Below, one piece after another: positions 19,401-28,851 of a stretch of 28,937 bases of DNA (positions are counted from its first letter, which is position 1; each line of letters begins with the position of its first letter). The stretch is taken from positions 56,133 to 85,069 of the forward strand of contig VHZZ01004160.1 of the NCBI GenBank assembly GCA_009801015.1, written 5' to 3'. Below the pieces are notes generated by a model. It made no database searches and was not told where the DNA came from. It was given only the letters and a program-made list of their open reading frames with translations. The position numbers and the translations under genes were made by a program. Origin of the DNA: Silene noctiflora. Taxonomy: Eukaryota; Streptophyta; Magnoliopsida; Caryophyllales; Caryophyllaceae.

Positions 19401-22400
19401 ACTTATTTTACGTCTCGTTAACTAAATAAACTAGGAAATGACTAAAATACCCTTTCTCAAACTCCTTCCAACACTAACCCACACAACTCTACCACCTCAA
19501 CCACACCACACCATGACACAAATATCAACCGCCACCTTAACCTCCCATCTCCTCCAACCACCACAAAAACCCGAAACCCCCCCACCCACAGCCAACCCCG
19601 TGAAACACCAACAAAGCCTCATACGTGCATCGACAACCGGCGCCACCACTACCAACCGCTTCGCCAACCCCTGATGACCACTCCCCTGCCACTCAGACAA
19701 TTACCTTGCTTTTCTCCACCCTTGTAATCACTTGAAACCTGTCATATCTCTTCCCCCTCTTCACTCAAAAATTGAATAAAAATCAATGATAAATACACAT
19801 CAATTAAGGGTATACAACTACTTTGCTGAGCCATTCCATTCAAGGAACAAAAGCCCAGAATTCAATTTTCCCAGAAAAATTGAATTGAGAGATGTGGAGA
19901 TTGAATTTGAAGAGAAAACACTTGAATTTGAGTGCTTTAGTAATACTTTAGAGTTGATTAAGATGAAAGAGTAAAGCATCTACTGTGTGGTAGTTGTGCC
20001 AAGATGGGGAGTTTTATGGTGTTAGAGGCCAATTTTCAGTGATGACAATAAGGTGGAGAGTAGAGCCCATTCCGGCAACAGGATTGAAAACAATTCGGTG
20101 TTGGTCAGCGATGGCTGAGTGGTCTCCGTGGTCAGAGTGGTGAAGGGAGGTGGAGGTAGTGGCTAGTGGTTGATGAAGATGTGCGTGAGGTGGTTTGGTG
20201 GGGTAAGTGGGAGGGAGGTTGAGGAAGATAAAGAGAGAGGTATTTTAGGGAGTAAACATATGCTCTAGTCATTCAAATGTAAGGAATGCGGAAATTAGAA
20301 AAAAAAAAAAAAAACGTCCAGCAGGATTAGAAACAGGTGAGTCTTGATAAGTAAAATATATATTAGGTCGTAGACCCGTGGTTAGTAATAAATAAATATT
20401 AGGGGAATAATTTGTAAAAATAAGAACATAACGTGATAAATTACAAATTTTTCTTTAAATAATACACCTATCTGCATTTCAGTTACAAAATATACATTCA
20501 AATTTCATTCGCATGCAGTTTGCCATTAGATGCGGCAAAAGATTTTATGTATTTATGTACCGGAGCTAGCCAATGAATACAAGTCAGTGTACCTCTTTAT
20601 TCCCGTATCTTTTCTATCATAATGTTCGGAAAAAGAAAAAAACAGCAAGAGTGAAATTATATACTCCTATTTCAATGTGATAATGAAAAGAACGAAGGCT
20701 AAGCAAAGGTCTAGAATGGGATTTATGAGATCAACAACATTAGCACAGCGGCTCAAGGGCACCCGCATAGGCAGGTAAGTGGATCAGATGTAAGCCGCCT
20801 AACTACCCTCTGTTAAAACAACAAGTCTCCCTTGTGAGCATATCCGTCACAAGCTTGCGACGGGTCGAGTACTACCCATGTGGGTAGATCAGACAAAACA
20901 GATTGCTACTCCCTAGGCACTCTGCTTTTGTCTTATCTACCCACATGGGTAGTACCCGTCACAAATGAGAATTTGTGATGTTAAAAAACACAGGACGTTG
21001 ATTTTAAATGACCCATAGTGAGATTCCTGAGATCAAAGATGAAGATTACTTGTAAATAACACTTGTGTTCTCAGGATAGACAAGGTCACCATACTGAGCG
21101 AGTGAACTCTCTATCACTGAAGGAAGGTCTGTAATCAGTTTACCAAGGCGATCTTCTACCAACGGAAGTCTCTGTCAAATTGGTTTGACACAAAAATATG
21201 AATGAATATTTAAAGAAATCAAGTTCATGTATGTCACTTAAGTACAAAGAAGAAATAACTAACAGCACTCAGGCAATAGTGAGTCGCAAGACCAGAGGCA
21301 ATCATATCTATGCCATTAAGCTTATCTCCTGTTAGAGCCAAGTATTCCCCTGCATGTTGAACGTAGTTCATAAAATAAATATGGATACACTGAGATCCTA
21401 CAAAACAGTACAAGAGATAAAAAGAAAGCTTCATAGCTGGTACCCATCTCACTCACCACCTACTATACTGCGAATGGATTCGCATGTATCCTCATCACAT
21501 AATCAGATCACACCATTTGATTGACGATGCATTGGACAATACATAAGTGCGTATTTCATTCATCTTACGTATTCACATCGGGGCATACCACAAAATGACA
21601 AACCCAACTTCACAGTTCATTTGCATAAGCAATCATAAAATCGAGGCACACAAAACATGAACACAAGGAAGCTGACAAACAATCACATACCTAAGTGATA
21701 AGTTTTATGGCACGGGGATGCCTCCCTCTTAAAGCCATACATACAACTTGCTTTCGCATTACAGTCAAGATAACAGTTGACATTCCAAAAACACGTATTG
21801 TAGCTACACTTACACGTCACTAGTTCATGTATGCCTACTTGAAAAATAACAACATTATCAGAGTGCTTCAAGGGCTCCCGCAAATTGCAGGGTAGGGTAG
21901 GGAGATCAGATGTACGCAACCTTACTCTAGTGTTGGCAACACAAAGAGATGAAAAACGAAAAAGATCTAGGTATTGTAGTAAGACTGACAAAGTTACCTA
22001 AATAACCAGGTAAACGGGAAAGATAATAAGAGGCTCCTGCATCAGGATGAAAACCCAGCTGTGTCTCTGGATGAGAAAACACCTGAACAGATTTCAGGTT
22101 AATACAGTGCTTTACCAAAATGCAGAAGAGCATTATATTAAACAACACAACTACAGTATTTTGTTAGCAAGTCAACCTAACTATTCACCTCAGGAAAGCT
22201 CCATGGTATGCACCCACTTTCACTAAATGGCACTCAAAAGTCACGATAAACGAAAGACCAACTGGCAGCAACAATGTACAAATATCTCCAAGTTAATGGG
22301 ATACAATATTAGGAGTGAAGGGAGAAGAAGGAGAAGGAAAAGAGGGAAACGGGGGGAGGAGGGGGAGAGAAGACAGAAATACCATTTTCACTCCAAATAT

Positions 22401-24694
22401 TTTGTATGTTGGAAGCATTCATTTGGCTTGTAAGCGGGAAATGGATCTCTCTGCTTCCCTCCCTTTAATTTCCATCCAACCCAATTTGTTGACCAAACAA
22501 GCGAAATTGTTCTCCTCACTTTCCCTCCTCTATTTCGGCTCAAATACCTCCACCCATATAAGGGATTAATGTTGTTTCGGAATGACGAGTGGATGTATAT
22601 GTTCACTTCAACCACAGAAAAATAGGAGAAGAAAATTGATTCAAACTATCACTCAAGGCTGAAAAGAAAAGGGAGAATTGAGACAGCAAAAAAGGGTGCC
22701 CGATGCATGGTAGTCTTGGCTGTAAGTGTTACACTCTTACAATAAGAGTAAAATGTCCAAAATCATGACAATTTGCTGCAAGGGTTCAACATCTCATTCA
22801 TGACTCTCTTTTTATCTTCATTAAGAAAGTGATTGAGCTTACTTTCTCACCACTGGTCAAAACTAATCATTCTTAACATGATTTTCGGAAGCAATGCTAG
22901 CAGTATGCAGAGACAATAACCAAGGGGTGACTGGATAGCAATCAACTTAGATCATCACTTTTACAATTGTACTTGCTTTTCAGATAATGTGATAAAACAT
23001 CCCTACAAAATCCCTTTTCATTCCATTCGAGGACATGGCTTCAGTTCAAATCTCATGATATTACACGTATATCTGTGGTTTATGAACATAAGTTAAAAGG
23101 TTGAATAAGAAAATTTAACAATATGCCAGGAGACTACAAAGCTGTTGTTGGTCAAACAACAAGATTAGGCACAGAATGTAGCTAAAAGTAACAGGACCAA
23201 TATATTCTAACATCAAACTATAATGTTCTCTTTTCAGAGCATCTACCCTGACATGCAGAGAGGATAAATGGCGGCCGCGGATTTAAACTATACCAAAAGG
23301 AAGTGTTCCAAAGAACAGGTAGCTTACTGTTTTATCAGTGACTAGTTTGAATATTCCTGGAAGAGATATACCGGCTCCAGCTCCCATAGCGTAGCCATTC
23401 AGGATAGCCACCTACATATTAATACACTCCGTTAAGCATGAAATTAAAAGTCACTGCAAAATTAACACTTGTCTAATATCTACATCTTCAGACAATGTTC
23501 ACCAACTCCTGTTGCGTAAAACCCTAAAGAAAATGCTTTCCTTCAAAACTGTCATTCTAACATTCTCATCGTCAAGAGGATGTAAAAAGCTAAATACTTC
23601 AAACCCTACAGAAGTACTTACATGTGGCTTGTCATAAGTCCCCATAAGGTACACAAATTTATACAATGCGTCAAAAAAGTTCTTACATTCATCAACTTTT
23701 CCTGCATAAAATCAAGATAGCAACAGATCAATTTACTGAATTAGTCACCATCCCCATCTCTTAAATCAATGCAATACAACAATATAAAGTTTACCTACCA
23801 TCATTGATCAATTGGTAAAGGCTTACAACATCGGCACCCGAACAGAATGCTCTTCCGTTACCCTTTCAAAATCCAACCATAAATTTCAACATTTCACAAA
23901 ACTAACTAAAGAAACTCAAAACGCTAACAAAATACTCCATCTATCCCAATCATTCATTGTCAAGGGTATTATAATCAACACTTGGTTTGGTCTCCCTTCA
24001 GACGGGCTATTTTGGTCTAAAACAATAAGATGGGATTTTGAGGCCATTTTACAACCAATGTGACCACTTTTGGAAAACAAGTTACCATAAGCTATAACAC
24101 TAGCTGGACTGGTCACAAAATACCGTCTTTTTGGTAAGACAGAAATGGTCAGTCTGAAACAGAATTTGTGTACAATCAAAGCTAAACAATTGATTGGGAC
24201 GGAGGGAGTAATATAAATTCTTTAATATACCTTCATCATAAGAAACCCAAGATCAGGATCTTCTTCCCAATTATCATACAACCTCTTAAGCCTAGCTACC
24301 TACCATCAAATAAAAAAGCAGGCTCATAAAGATCAAAACTTGAACAAAAATCATACAAAAGACAACATGATTATATAAATAAAATAAGAAAATACACACC
24401 ATAGAAGTATTAATAGCATTAAGAGAAGATGGTCTGTTGAGGACGGCAATCCTTGAATTGGTTTTTCCTTCCACCAAAACCTGAAATTTCACACAAATTG
24501 AGCAAATGGGTATCACCAAATAACACTGAATTTAAACGAATAAAAGCAGCATTTTTATGAAGAAAAACCTGATTTTGGGCAGTGTCATCTTGGGGGGAAG
24601 ATTTAGATTGAGCTAAGAAAGTTCTATATTGTGACAAAAAAGCAGGAGATTCAAGTGAGTGTTTAAGTTGTAAAACCCTTTTGAATCTCTGCAT
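16419..24694 (-). CDS. 3-hydroxyisobutyryl-CoA hydrolase-like protein (At4g31810 type), mitochondrial, 14 exons, 406 aa
   Basis: Exons in reading order: 24694-24569, 24480-24400, 24299-24231, 23862-23799, 23701-23622, 23411-23328, 22082-21998, 21349-21264, 21171-21050, 18659-18599, 18316-18218, 18131-18030, 16698-16657, 16538-16419. They sum to 1221 nt; all introns are GT-AG and phases close. The Arg-containing N-terminus (MQRFKRVLQLKHSL) is a likely mitochondrial presequence. The crotonase fold shows oxyanion-hole segments GNGRAFCSGAD (93-103) and NGYAMGAGAGIS (145-156), and HPETQLGFHPDAG with E174 and D182, eight residues apart like the catalytic pair in human HIBCH. The ECH_2 C-terminal part has KCFSHDTIEEIF, SPLSLKVTLRSIRDGR, CLAREYRIS and WDPPTLEDVS. 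The enzyme class hydrolyses 3-hydroxyisobutyryl-CoA in valine breakdown; substrate is inferred from family only. Length fits the Arabidopsis homologue as I remember it. Introns carry many repeats, yet the coding sequence looks intact. Confidence 0.93.
16917..17477. mobile_element. Non-autonomous element made of CGGGT pentamers with terminal inverted repeats
   Basis: The left end CTAGACCTGTCAAACGGG and the right end GTTTTGACAGGTCTAG are inverted copies over about 14 bases. Both are flanked by the same hexamer, TTAAAA (16911-16916 and 17478-17483), which fits a target-site duplication. Everything visible inside is CGGGT/GGGTC pentamers and variants in one orientation. The middle (16976-17340) is Ns, so the true length and any internal gene are unknown. 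The ORFs called across the Ns are artefacts. Confidence 0.6.
16976..17340. other. Assembly gap, 365 Ns
   Basis: All bases are undetermined. The gap begins and ends within the pentamer repeat, so the assembler probably failed on it; the real length may differ. Confidence 0.99.
17530..17650. repeat. SINE-like short interspersed repeat
   Basis: TATATAAACAACAACATC is followed by CTTAACCCCAACATGATTTG and GGGGTCGGCTGACATGAATC. That wording recurs in plant SINE-type repeats as I remember them. No A/B-box promoter or poly-A tail can be set with certainty, so family and ends are open. Confidence 0.4.
18786..19067. mobile_element. Stowaway-like MITE, 282 bp
   Basis: CTCCCTTCAATTCATGAAG at the left and GTGAACTAGAGGGAG at the right form imperfect terminal inverted repeats. 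Each is next to a TA (18784-18785, 19068-19069). The interior is AT-rich and non-coding. It sits in the ninth hydrolase intron. Confidence 0.7.
19425..20280. repeat. Possible long imperfect inverted-repeat element
   Basis: AAATGACTAAAATACCCTTT near 19436 is mirrored by GGTATTTTAGGGAGTAAAC and TAGTCATT near 20240-20275. Between them lies a C-rich (ACC-rich) block at the left and a G-rich (GGT/GGTGG) block at the right, giving a partly complementary structure. The ends are imprecise, and a poly-A run follows at about 20301-20315. Confidence 0.3.
20732..20820. repeat. SINE-like repeat, copy A
   Basis: AACAACATTAGCACAG, CTCAAGGGCACCCGCA and ATCAGATGTAAGCCGCC align in order with the second copy at 21847-21945. 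The GATGTA(C)GC(A)(G)CC wording is known from plant SINE 3' parts. No coding content. Confidence 0.5.
20856..20964. repeat. Fold-back repeat (MITE-like)
   Basis: The left arm (20856-20898) and right arm (20926-20964) are inverted copies, sharing ACTACCCATGTGGGTAGAT followed by AGACAAAA, with a few mismatches and a 27-base loop. The arms also contain an inner palindrome around CCCATGTGGG. Similar CCGTCACAAGCTTG text just outside suggests the true element is longer. Confidence 0.7.
21350..21997 (-). other. Seventh hydrolase intron with SINE-like copy B
   Basis: The donor is TTTAG|GTAACTTT (phase 1) and the acceptor CATGCAG|GGGAATAC. Copy B of the SINE-like repeat is at 21847-21945. The rest is unremarkable AT-rich sequence. 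Confidence 0.85.
21847..21945. repeat. SINE-like repeat, copy B
   Basis: AACAACATTATCAGAG, TTCAAGGGCTCCCGCAAATT, GGGTAGGGTAGGGAGATC and AGATGTACGCAACCTTAC line up with copy A at 20732-20820, in the same orientation and 1.1 kb apart. Confidence 0.5.
22083..23327 (-). other. Sixth hydrolase intron, 1245 bp
   Basis: The donor is AAACA|GTAAGCTACC and the acceptor CTGTTCAG|GTGTTTTC. It contains the polypurine tract described separately and an isolated GCGGCCGC (NotI) site near 23272. No gene is visible; the overlapping short frames at 22227-22615 are low-complexity. Confidence 0.85.
22317..22371. repeat. Polypurine tract, G-rich end
   Basis: Fifty-five bases are purine apart from one C, ending GGGGGGAGGAGGGGGAGAGA. 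Such a run can form triplex or G-quadruplex structures on the strand that serves as template for the hydrolase gene. Pyrimidine-rich stretches follow at about 22445-22475 and 22509-22535. Confidence 0.7.
23935..24208. mobile_element. Stowaway-like MITE in the third hydrolase intron
   Basis: The left end CTCCATCTATCCCAATCATT and the right end CAATTGATTGGGACGGAGGGAG are inverted copies with a few mismatches. They are flanked by TA at 23933-23934 and 24209-24210. The element fills 274 of the 368 bp of the intron between the LMMK and GNGRAF exons and leaves both splice sites intact. Confidence 0.85.
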
Positions 24695-24719
24695 TTCTTT
24701 CCTCAATATTGTTTACTTC

Positions 24720-24902
24720 TCACAGTTTTTTTTTTTTTTGTATGAAACTGTTTGCTGCCGCAACAACACCTCTCTTTTCTTTACTCGTCACTCTTGGGTC
24801 TTGGACTCTTGGGCTTGCGAATTTGTTGTTACCGGCCACATGAGTTCGTTTCATAAGACGGTCAGTTCATCTTAGTTATTTGATTACTTTTAGTTTGGGT
24901 TG
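24720..24902. other. Upstream flank of the hydrolase gene
   Basis: It holds a run of T at about 24727-24740 and presumably the promoter and leader of the hydrolase gene. No certain TATA box or other element is visible. Confidence 0.4.
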
Positions 24903-25607
24903 TACTTTTTCACATACGAATTTTACTCTTTCACATACGTTTTTTACGATTTTACCCTTCTCATTTTCTCTTCATCCCTTCACATAAAACCAATTATCTA
25001 ATCCTTCCCTCTCTGCTCACCGACCTACCCTCACCCTCCGACATACCCTCCCTGCTCCGTTGTCTCTGTCCAATGCCATAAACAAGGCTCAAGATTAAAT
25101 CAAGAGCAAACAGAAGTAGAAAACCCACTCAAAACAGGAATTGAAAGAGAATATAATCACTTAAACCTACGCAATGCTATTGAAATAATTTTCGTAGGTT
25201 CCAAAAAGGATTTGCGGCTTCAGTATGCACATGTATATTTGTTTGCCTAGTGACATCATCATCAGCATGAACAAATCAAAATCCATCTTTATAGGAACGC
25301 AAAGATTTGATTCAAATTTCCAAATAATTCCACCTATAACCAATTACACAGAAGTTTACGAATCGGGTATTCAAAATTACACCTAACAACACGAGAAAAG
25401 ATCGAAACTATCCGATTATTTGTCACCTTCCAACTTAATAAACTATTTCGGAGAATTGAGATCGATTACTTAGAGCAATTAGAGTAGATTTTAGGAAAAT
25501 GTTGATACAAGAGTTAGTTTGCATAGGTGTTAGGGAAGAAGGGTATTAAATGGAAAATTAATGAAAAAAATGTATGTGAAAGAGTAAAGTTCGTATGTGA
25601 AAAAGTA
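24903..25607. mobile_element. Non-autonomous inverted-repeat element, 705 bp
   Basis: The left terminus TACTTTTTCACATACGAATT (24903 on) and its continuation to 24961 are mirrored with few mismatches by 25537-25607. The repeat contains two CTTTTTCACATACG/CTCTTTCACATACG blocks. The interior is AT-rich with a CCCTCCG-rich patch and no coding frame. Flanking text GTTTGGGTTG before the left end and GTTGGGTTGTACTTTTTCAC after the right end suggests a further partial copy to the right. A MULE-like origin is a guess. It lies in the upstream intergenic region of the hydrolase gene. Confidence 0.6.
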
Positions 25608-25827
25608 ATTCCGTTTAGTTGGGTTGTACTTTTTCACATATACTTTAAAGACAACAAAAACAAGTAGCGATCCCATGACATACCCGATGACAAGTGGGCA
25701 ACAACAGATGTGGAAGAACAAATCGTTCATTAGAAGCATTTTTAATATAGAATGATAAATAAATGAATGACACGCAAAAATGAAATAGGTAAACAAATAA
25801 CCGAGAATAAAGAGTACAAAATTGATC
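25608..25827. other. Short AT-rich intergenic spacer
   Basis: Apart from the partial repeat GTTGGGTTGTACTTTTTCAC at its left end, nothing is recognisable. Confidence 0.5.
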
Positions 25828-25950
25828 TAGGGGTGTTCACCGGCCCGGCCCGGACAACCACTTACCTCAAATCTGGAGATCAAACCGATCCAGCCCCAAC
25901 AGGATCGGTCGATCCGGATTAGTCCAATCTAATTAAAACAAACACCCCTA
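25828..25950. mobile_element. hAT-like MITE, 123 bp
   Basis: It starts TAGGGGTGTTCACCGG and ends AACAAACACCCCTA, giving terminal inverted repeats of about 9-11 bp (TAGGGGTGTT). Flanking octamers aattgatc and gatcgatc agree at six of eight positions, fitting an aged 8-bp hAT duplication. The left interior is unusually GC-rich (CCGGCCCGGCCCGG). Confidence 0.6.
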
Positions 25951-26692
25951 GATCGATCCAATACGGAATAAGGTCTTGTTATTACTATTATGGTTTTTCT
26001 AACATGTGCCCTTACCATTAATAAGATAAATATGAATTATTACAACTATGGTTTTTCTAGGGAACTGGTTTTCGTCGCCCATATTTTACTAATATCGCCC
26101 AAATTACGACTTTGACTTTCCACTTTTACCCCTTGTTTATCTCATCTGTTGACTTTCCAATTCTATGTCCTCTGTTATTTATCTCCAAACTTAATACTCA
26201 ATTACATAACTTCCAAATTTTCAATCATGAACGACGATAATTCACATACGAGAAACATGGTAAATTAATCGGTTTCGATCGTACACTTTCTTCTTTGGTT
26301 TTCAGTTTTTTTTTTTTTTTTTTAAATTTTCGATTTTCATTCGTAAATTTACAAATAGTTTATACGTATGTGTAAAGGGCGTAGAATAACGGACTATTGA
26401 TAAACTTTAGACTAAGCTGAACTTTGGACTATCACATCTGGAGGTGCTGCTCTGGTGACCGTCTTGTTTTGACACATACGGGGGGATTGTCCGTGCAACA
26501 ACCCAGGATTGCTCGTGTCATAGACACGATGCAAACATCGCCCCCTCATGTACTCTACACGCCATAGCCACCGACAAATCGTGTAGTTTACACCACTAAT
26601 GCACAACCAACTCGTGTAGACAACATGCATGTCAAATCCACGGCTTGGTCGTCTAATTTAAAAGACACAACCATGACTTGGGCGTCTAATTT
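25951..26692. other. Intergenic region with short repeats
   Basis: There is a direct repeat (ATTATGGTTTTTCTA at about 25987 and CTATGGTTTTTCTA near 26046) and a TTTTCGTCGCCCATATTTTA motif at 26068. A run of T lies at 26307-26325. A 16-base motif CTTGG(T/G)CGTCTAATTT occurs twice (26644-26659, 26677-26692), just before an LTR-like start. The 72-codon minus-strand frame at 26630-26412 has no recognised content. Confidence 0.5.
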
Positions 26693-26944
26693 TGTAACAC
26701 CCACATATACCGAGGTGCCTTACCAAGACCACCTTAGCATATAGAGACGCTACCATCTCGGTTGTCTGAGGTATAGTATATCAAAGTAGACCATCACGAA
26801 ACATAATTAAATAGTTAAAGTTTAATGTGATACAAACCAAACCAAAATACCTCAAAGCGAGGTACAACTGTCTCAAAACCACAACACTAAAAGTACTGAA
26901 ACCAAAACTGTCATAGACACAGCGGAAGACTAGTTATCAGACTC
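26693..26944 (+). repeat. LTR-like fragment interrupting the chromovirus RT
   Basis: It opens with TGTAACACCCACATATACCG, the style of Tekay-type LTR starts, and continues without coding potential up to the point (about 26944) where RT homology begins on the minus strand. A GACACAGCGGAAGACTAG stretch lies near its right end. There is no matching duplication at the two sides, so it is probably a truncated LTR fused to the older fragment. Confidence 0.45.
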
Positions 26945-27512
26945 AACTTTGTTCAACTCCCGATAATCTATGCACAACCTCAAGCTCCCATCCTTCTTCT
27001 TTACAAACAGAACCGGTGCTCCCCACGGCGATACACTAGGTCTAATGTATCCCCTATCTATCAAATCATCTAACTGCTTCCCCAGTTCCCCCAACTCCTT
27101 AGGACTCATGCGGTACGGGGCCTTGGAGATCGGTCCCGTCCCTGGCTTCAACTCCACACTGAAATATACCTCCCTCTTCGGTGGTAACCCCAATATCTCC
27201 TCTGGGAAAACATTTGGGAATTCCCCACCACTGGTATCTAATCAGCTGCAGCACTTTATATGATGGTCTCTCACATGGCACAGAATCAAAAGACACCCCT
27301 TCCTCAGATAAGACTTCAAAGTCACCGCTGCAATCACCTTGATTTTGGGTTTGATAATAAACCCACGATAAGAAACACTCACCCCCTTAGGACCTCTCAA
27401 AGAAACCCTCTTTTGGTGACAATCTATCTTGGCCTTATACCTACCCAACCAATCCATACCCACTATCATCTCAAACTCATCCATAGGAAACTCTAACAAG
27501 TCCACTGGAAGG
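26930..27512 (-). pseudogene. Chromovirus protease tail and RT N-terminus
   Basis: The frame 27505-27242 has PMDEFEMIVGMDWLGRYKAK, the conserved end of the protease. A frameshift follows. The frame 27193-26946 has [40 protein letters not shown] and CIDYRELNK, the first RT motifs. The RT is cut off there by LTR-like DNA, well before the YVDD box. Confidence 0.87.
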
Positions 27513-28851
27513 TCAACTTGCCCCCACTATCATTGATACACCCTTATACAACCTACCACAAGATAAAGACTCACCCGACGGTATAAAAACCTCATCTTTT
27601 ACAGACTCAAACTCTCTTAAACCCAAAAGCTTAGCATGACTCGACGATACAAAAGAATGTGACACCCCCGAATCAAACAAAACAAAGGTAAAAACGCCAT
27701 TAACAAGAAAGGTACCCGTGATCACGTGAGCATCATCCTCAGTTGCCTTCTTGTCCATCATGAACAACTTGTCGCTGGTCTTCTGTCCACCTCCCTGGAT
27801 GGTACTAGCAGAAGCAGAAGGCTTGGCTGCCGACCCCTGATTGTTGTTAGTTGCCGGTCTCTGATAAGAATTACCGCCATTGCGGTTAGCCCCTCCGCTG
27901 TTGTTACTCTGACCACCCTGGTTACTCCATGACCCTGCCGGCCTGTTGCTAGCATAGCTCTGCGACGGTCTTTGAGAGAAACTCCCCTGAGATGGTCCCT
28001 GAAAGCCCTTCACCACAGCACTAGTGCACTCATGTCTCTTGTGGTCCATACCGTCACAGTTGTAACAAGAAATGCCCTAGTTAACTCCTCCGCTACCACG
28101 CCCACGCCCATACGACGCTCCACTACTAAACCCTGCTCCCGAAGAGTAAGCTCTCGCCNGATTATGGTTACTCTTCTTGTAACCAGACTGACCACCTCCC
28201 TCACTNTCAGCNTTCCTTTTCTCAGAATCCCTCTCCCTATTCTCCTTAGCCAACTCAACTAACCTCTCAGCTCTNCCCGCTCGCTCGTACACCTCCTTGA
28301 CATCCNAAAGGACCCCAACCGGTAACTTCTCTATGATCTTATAGGTTAAGCCCTTCTTAAACCTCAACGCCAGGTTCTCCTCACTCAGCTCCATATCCTC
28401 AGCATATATCGACTTCTCATTAAACATATGGTAGTACTGAGCTACCGACATATCCGGAGTCATTTTGAAGTCATCAAACTCCTCCCTCAACTTACTACGC
28501 ACGTGCTCAGGTACGAACTCCCTACGCATAGCCTTCCTAAACTCTCCCCAGGGTATAGCTGACTTCCCTTGCTTCAGATAAGAATCCAAAGCACTCTCTC
28601 TCACCTTATCCCACCACTCACCCACATCTCCTCTCAAGTAGAACGCAGCTTGTTCCACTTGGAAATCTTCAGGACAGTGTACCACCTTCAGGATATTCTC
28701 CATCTCTCTAAGCCAATTATCCAACAGAATTGGCTCACTAGTTCCCAGATACTCCTTTGGATTGAAGCGAGCTATAGTAGTGCTCATCTTCGCAGAATCC
28801 ACCCCAGTCTCCTTGTCCTTAGTAAACTTCTTCAACGCCTCGGTGAGCGTA
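27513..28851 (-). pseudogene. Chromovirus gag with zinc knuckle and protease remnant
   Basis: The frame is open from 28851 (no true start visible; upstream lost) through ARFNPKEYLG, WLREMENILKVVHCPEDF, AAFYLRGDVGEWWDKV and MRREFVPEHVR to a TAG at 28078-28080. Beyond the stop it continues in the same frame with the knuckle CYNCDGMDHKRHEC (C-X2-C-X4-H-X4-C) and a Ser/Gln/Asn-rich linker. The protease follows with FVLFDSGVSHSFVSS, whose DSG is the catalytic triad. Five bases in the window part are undetermined. A frameshift near 27515 ends the frame. Confidence 0.85.

Larger units (their letters stand above)
18660..21049 (-). other. Ninth hydrolase intron, 2.4 kb, enlarged by repeats
   Basis: The donor is TACAA|GTAATC (phase 2) and the acceptor TTCTGCAG|AATTG. 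The intron separates SVIYK from IETIDKCFSHDT. It holds a Stowaway (18786-19067), a possible inverted-repeat element (about 19425-20280), one copy of a SINE-like repeat (20732-20820) and a fold-back repeat (20856-20964). Short open frames within it (19195-19425, 19438-19674, 19786-19974) have no recognisable protein content. Confidence 0.85.
26930..28851 (-). mobile_element. Truncated chromovirus (Tekay/Del-type) retrotransposon: gag, protease, RT start
   Basis: Reading on the minus strand gives gag, zinc knuckle, protease and the first RT motif, after which the element is cut off at [10 protein letters not shown]. The gag and RT wording is that of plant Tekay-type chromoviruses. The 5' LTR, primer site and gag start lie beyond a second LTR that begins at 28852. 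RT palm, RNase H, integrase and chromodomain are missing. Confidence 0.88.

Noticed and set aside
19438-19974. Two plus-strand frames, Thr/Pro-rich and Glu-rich
   Set aside because: They lie inside an intron of the hydrolase gene, are low-complexity, and show no splice or domain support.
22227-22615. Overlapping Lys/Arg/Glu-rich frames
   Set aside because: They are produced by the polypurine tract in an intron.
24681-24875. 64-codon plus-strand frame overlapping the hydrolase first exon
   Set aside because: It begins antisense to the first exon and includes a poly-T run; no coding character.
26412-26630. 72-codon minus-strand frame with several Cys
   Set aside because: No recognisable family, no start context, repetitive surroundings.
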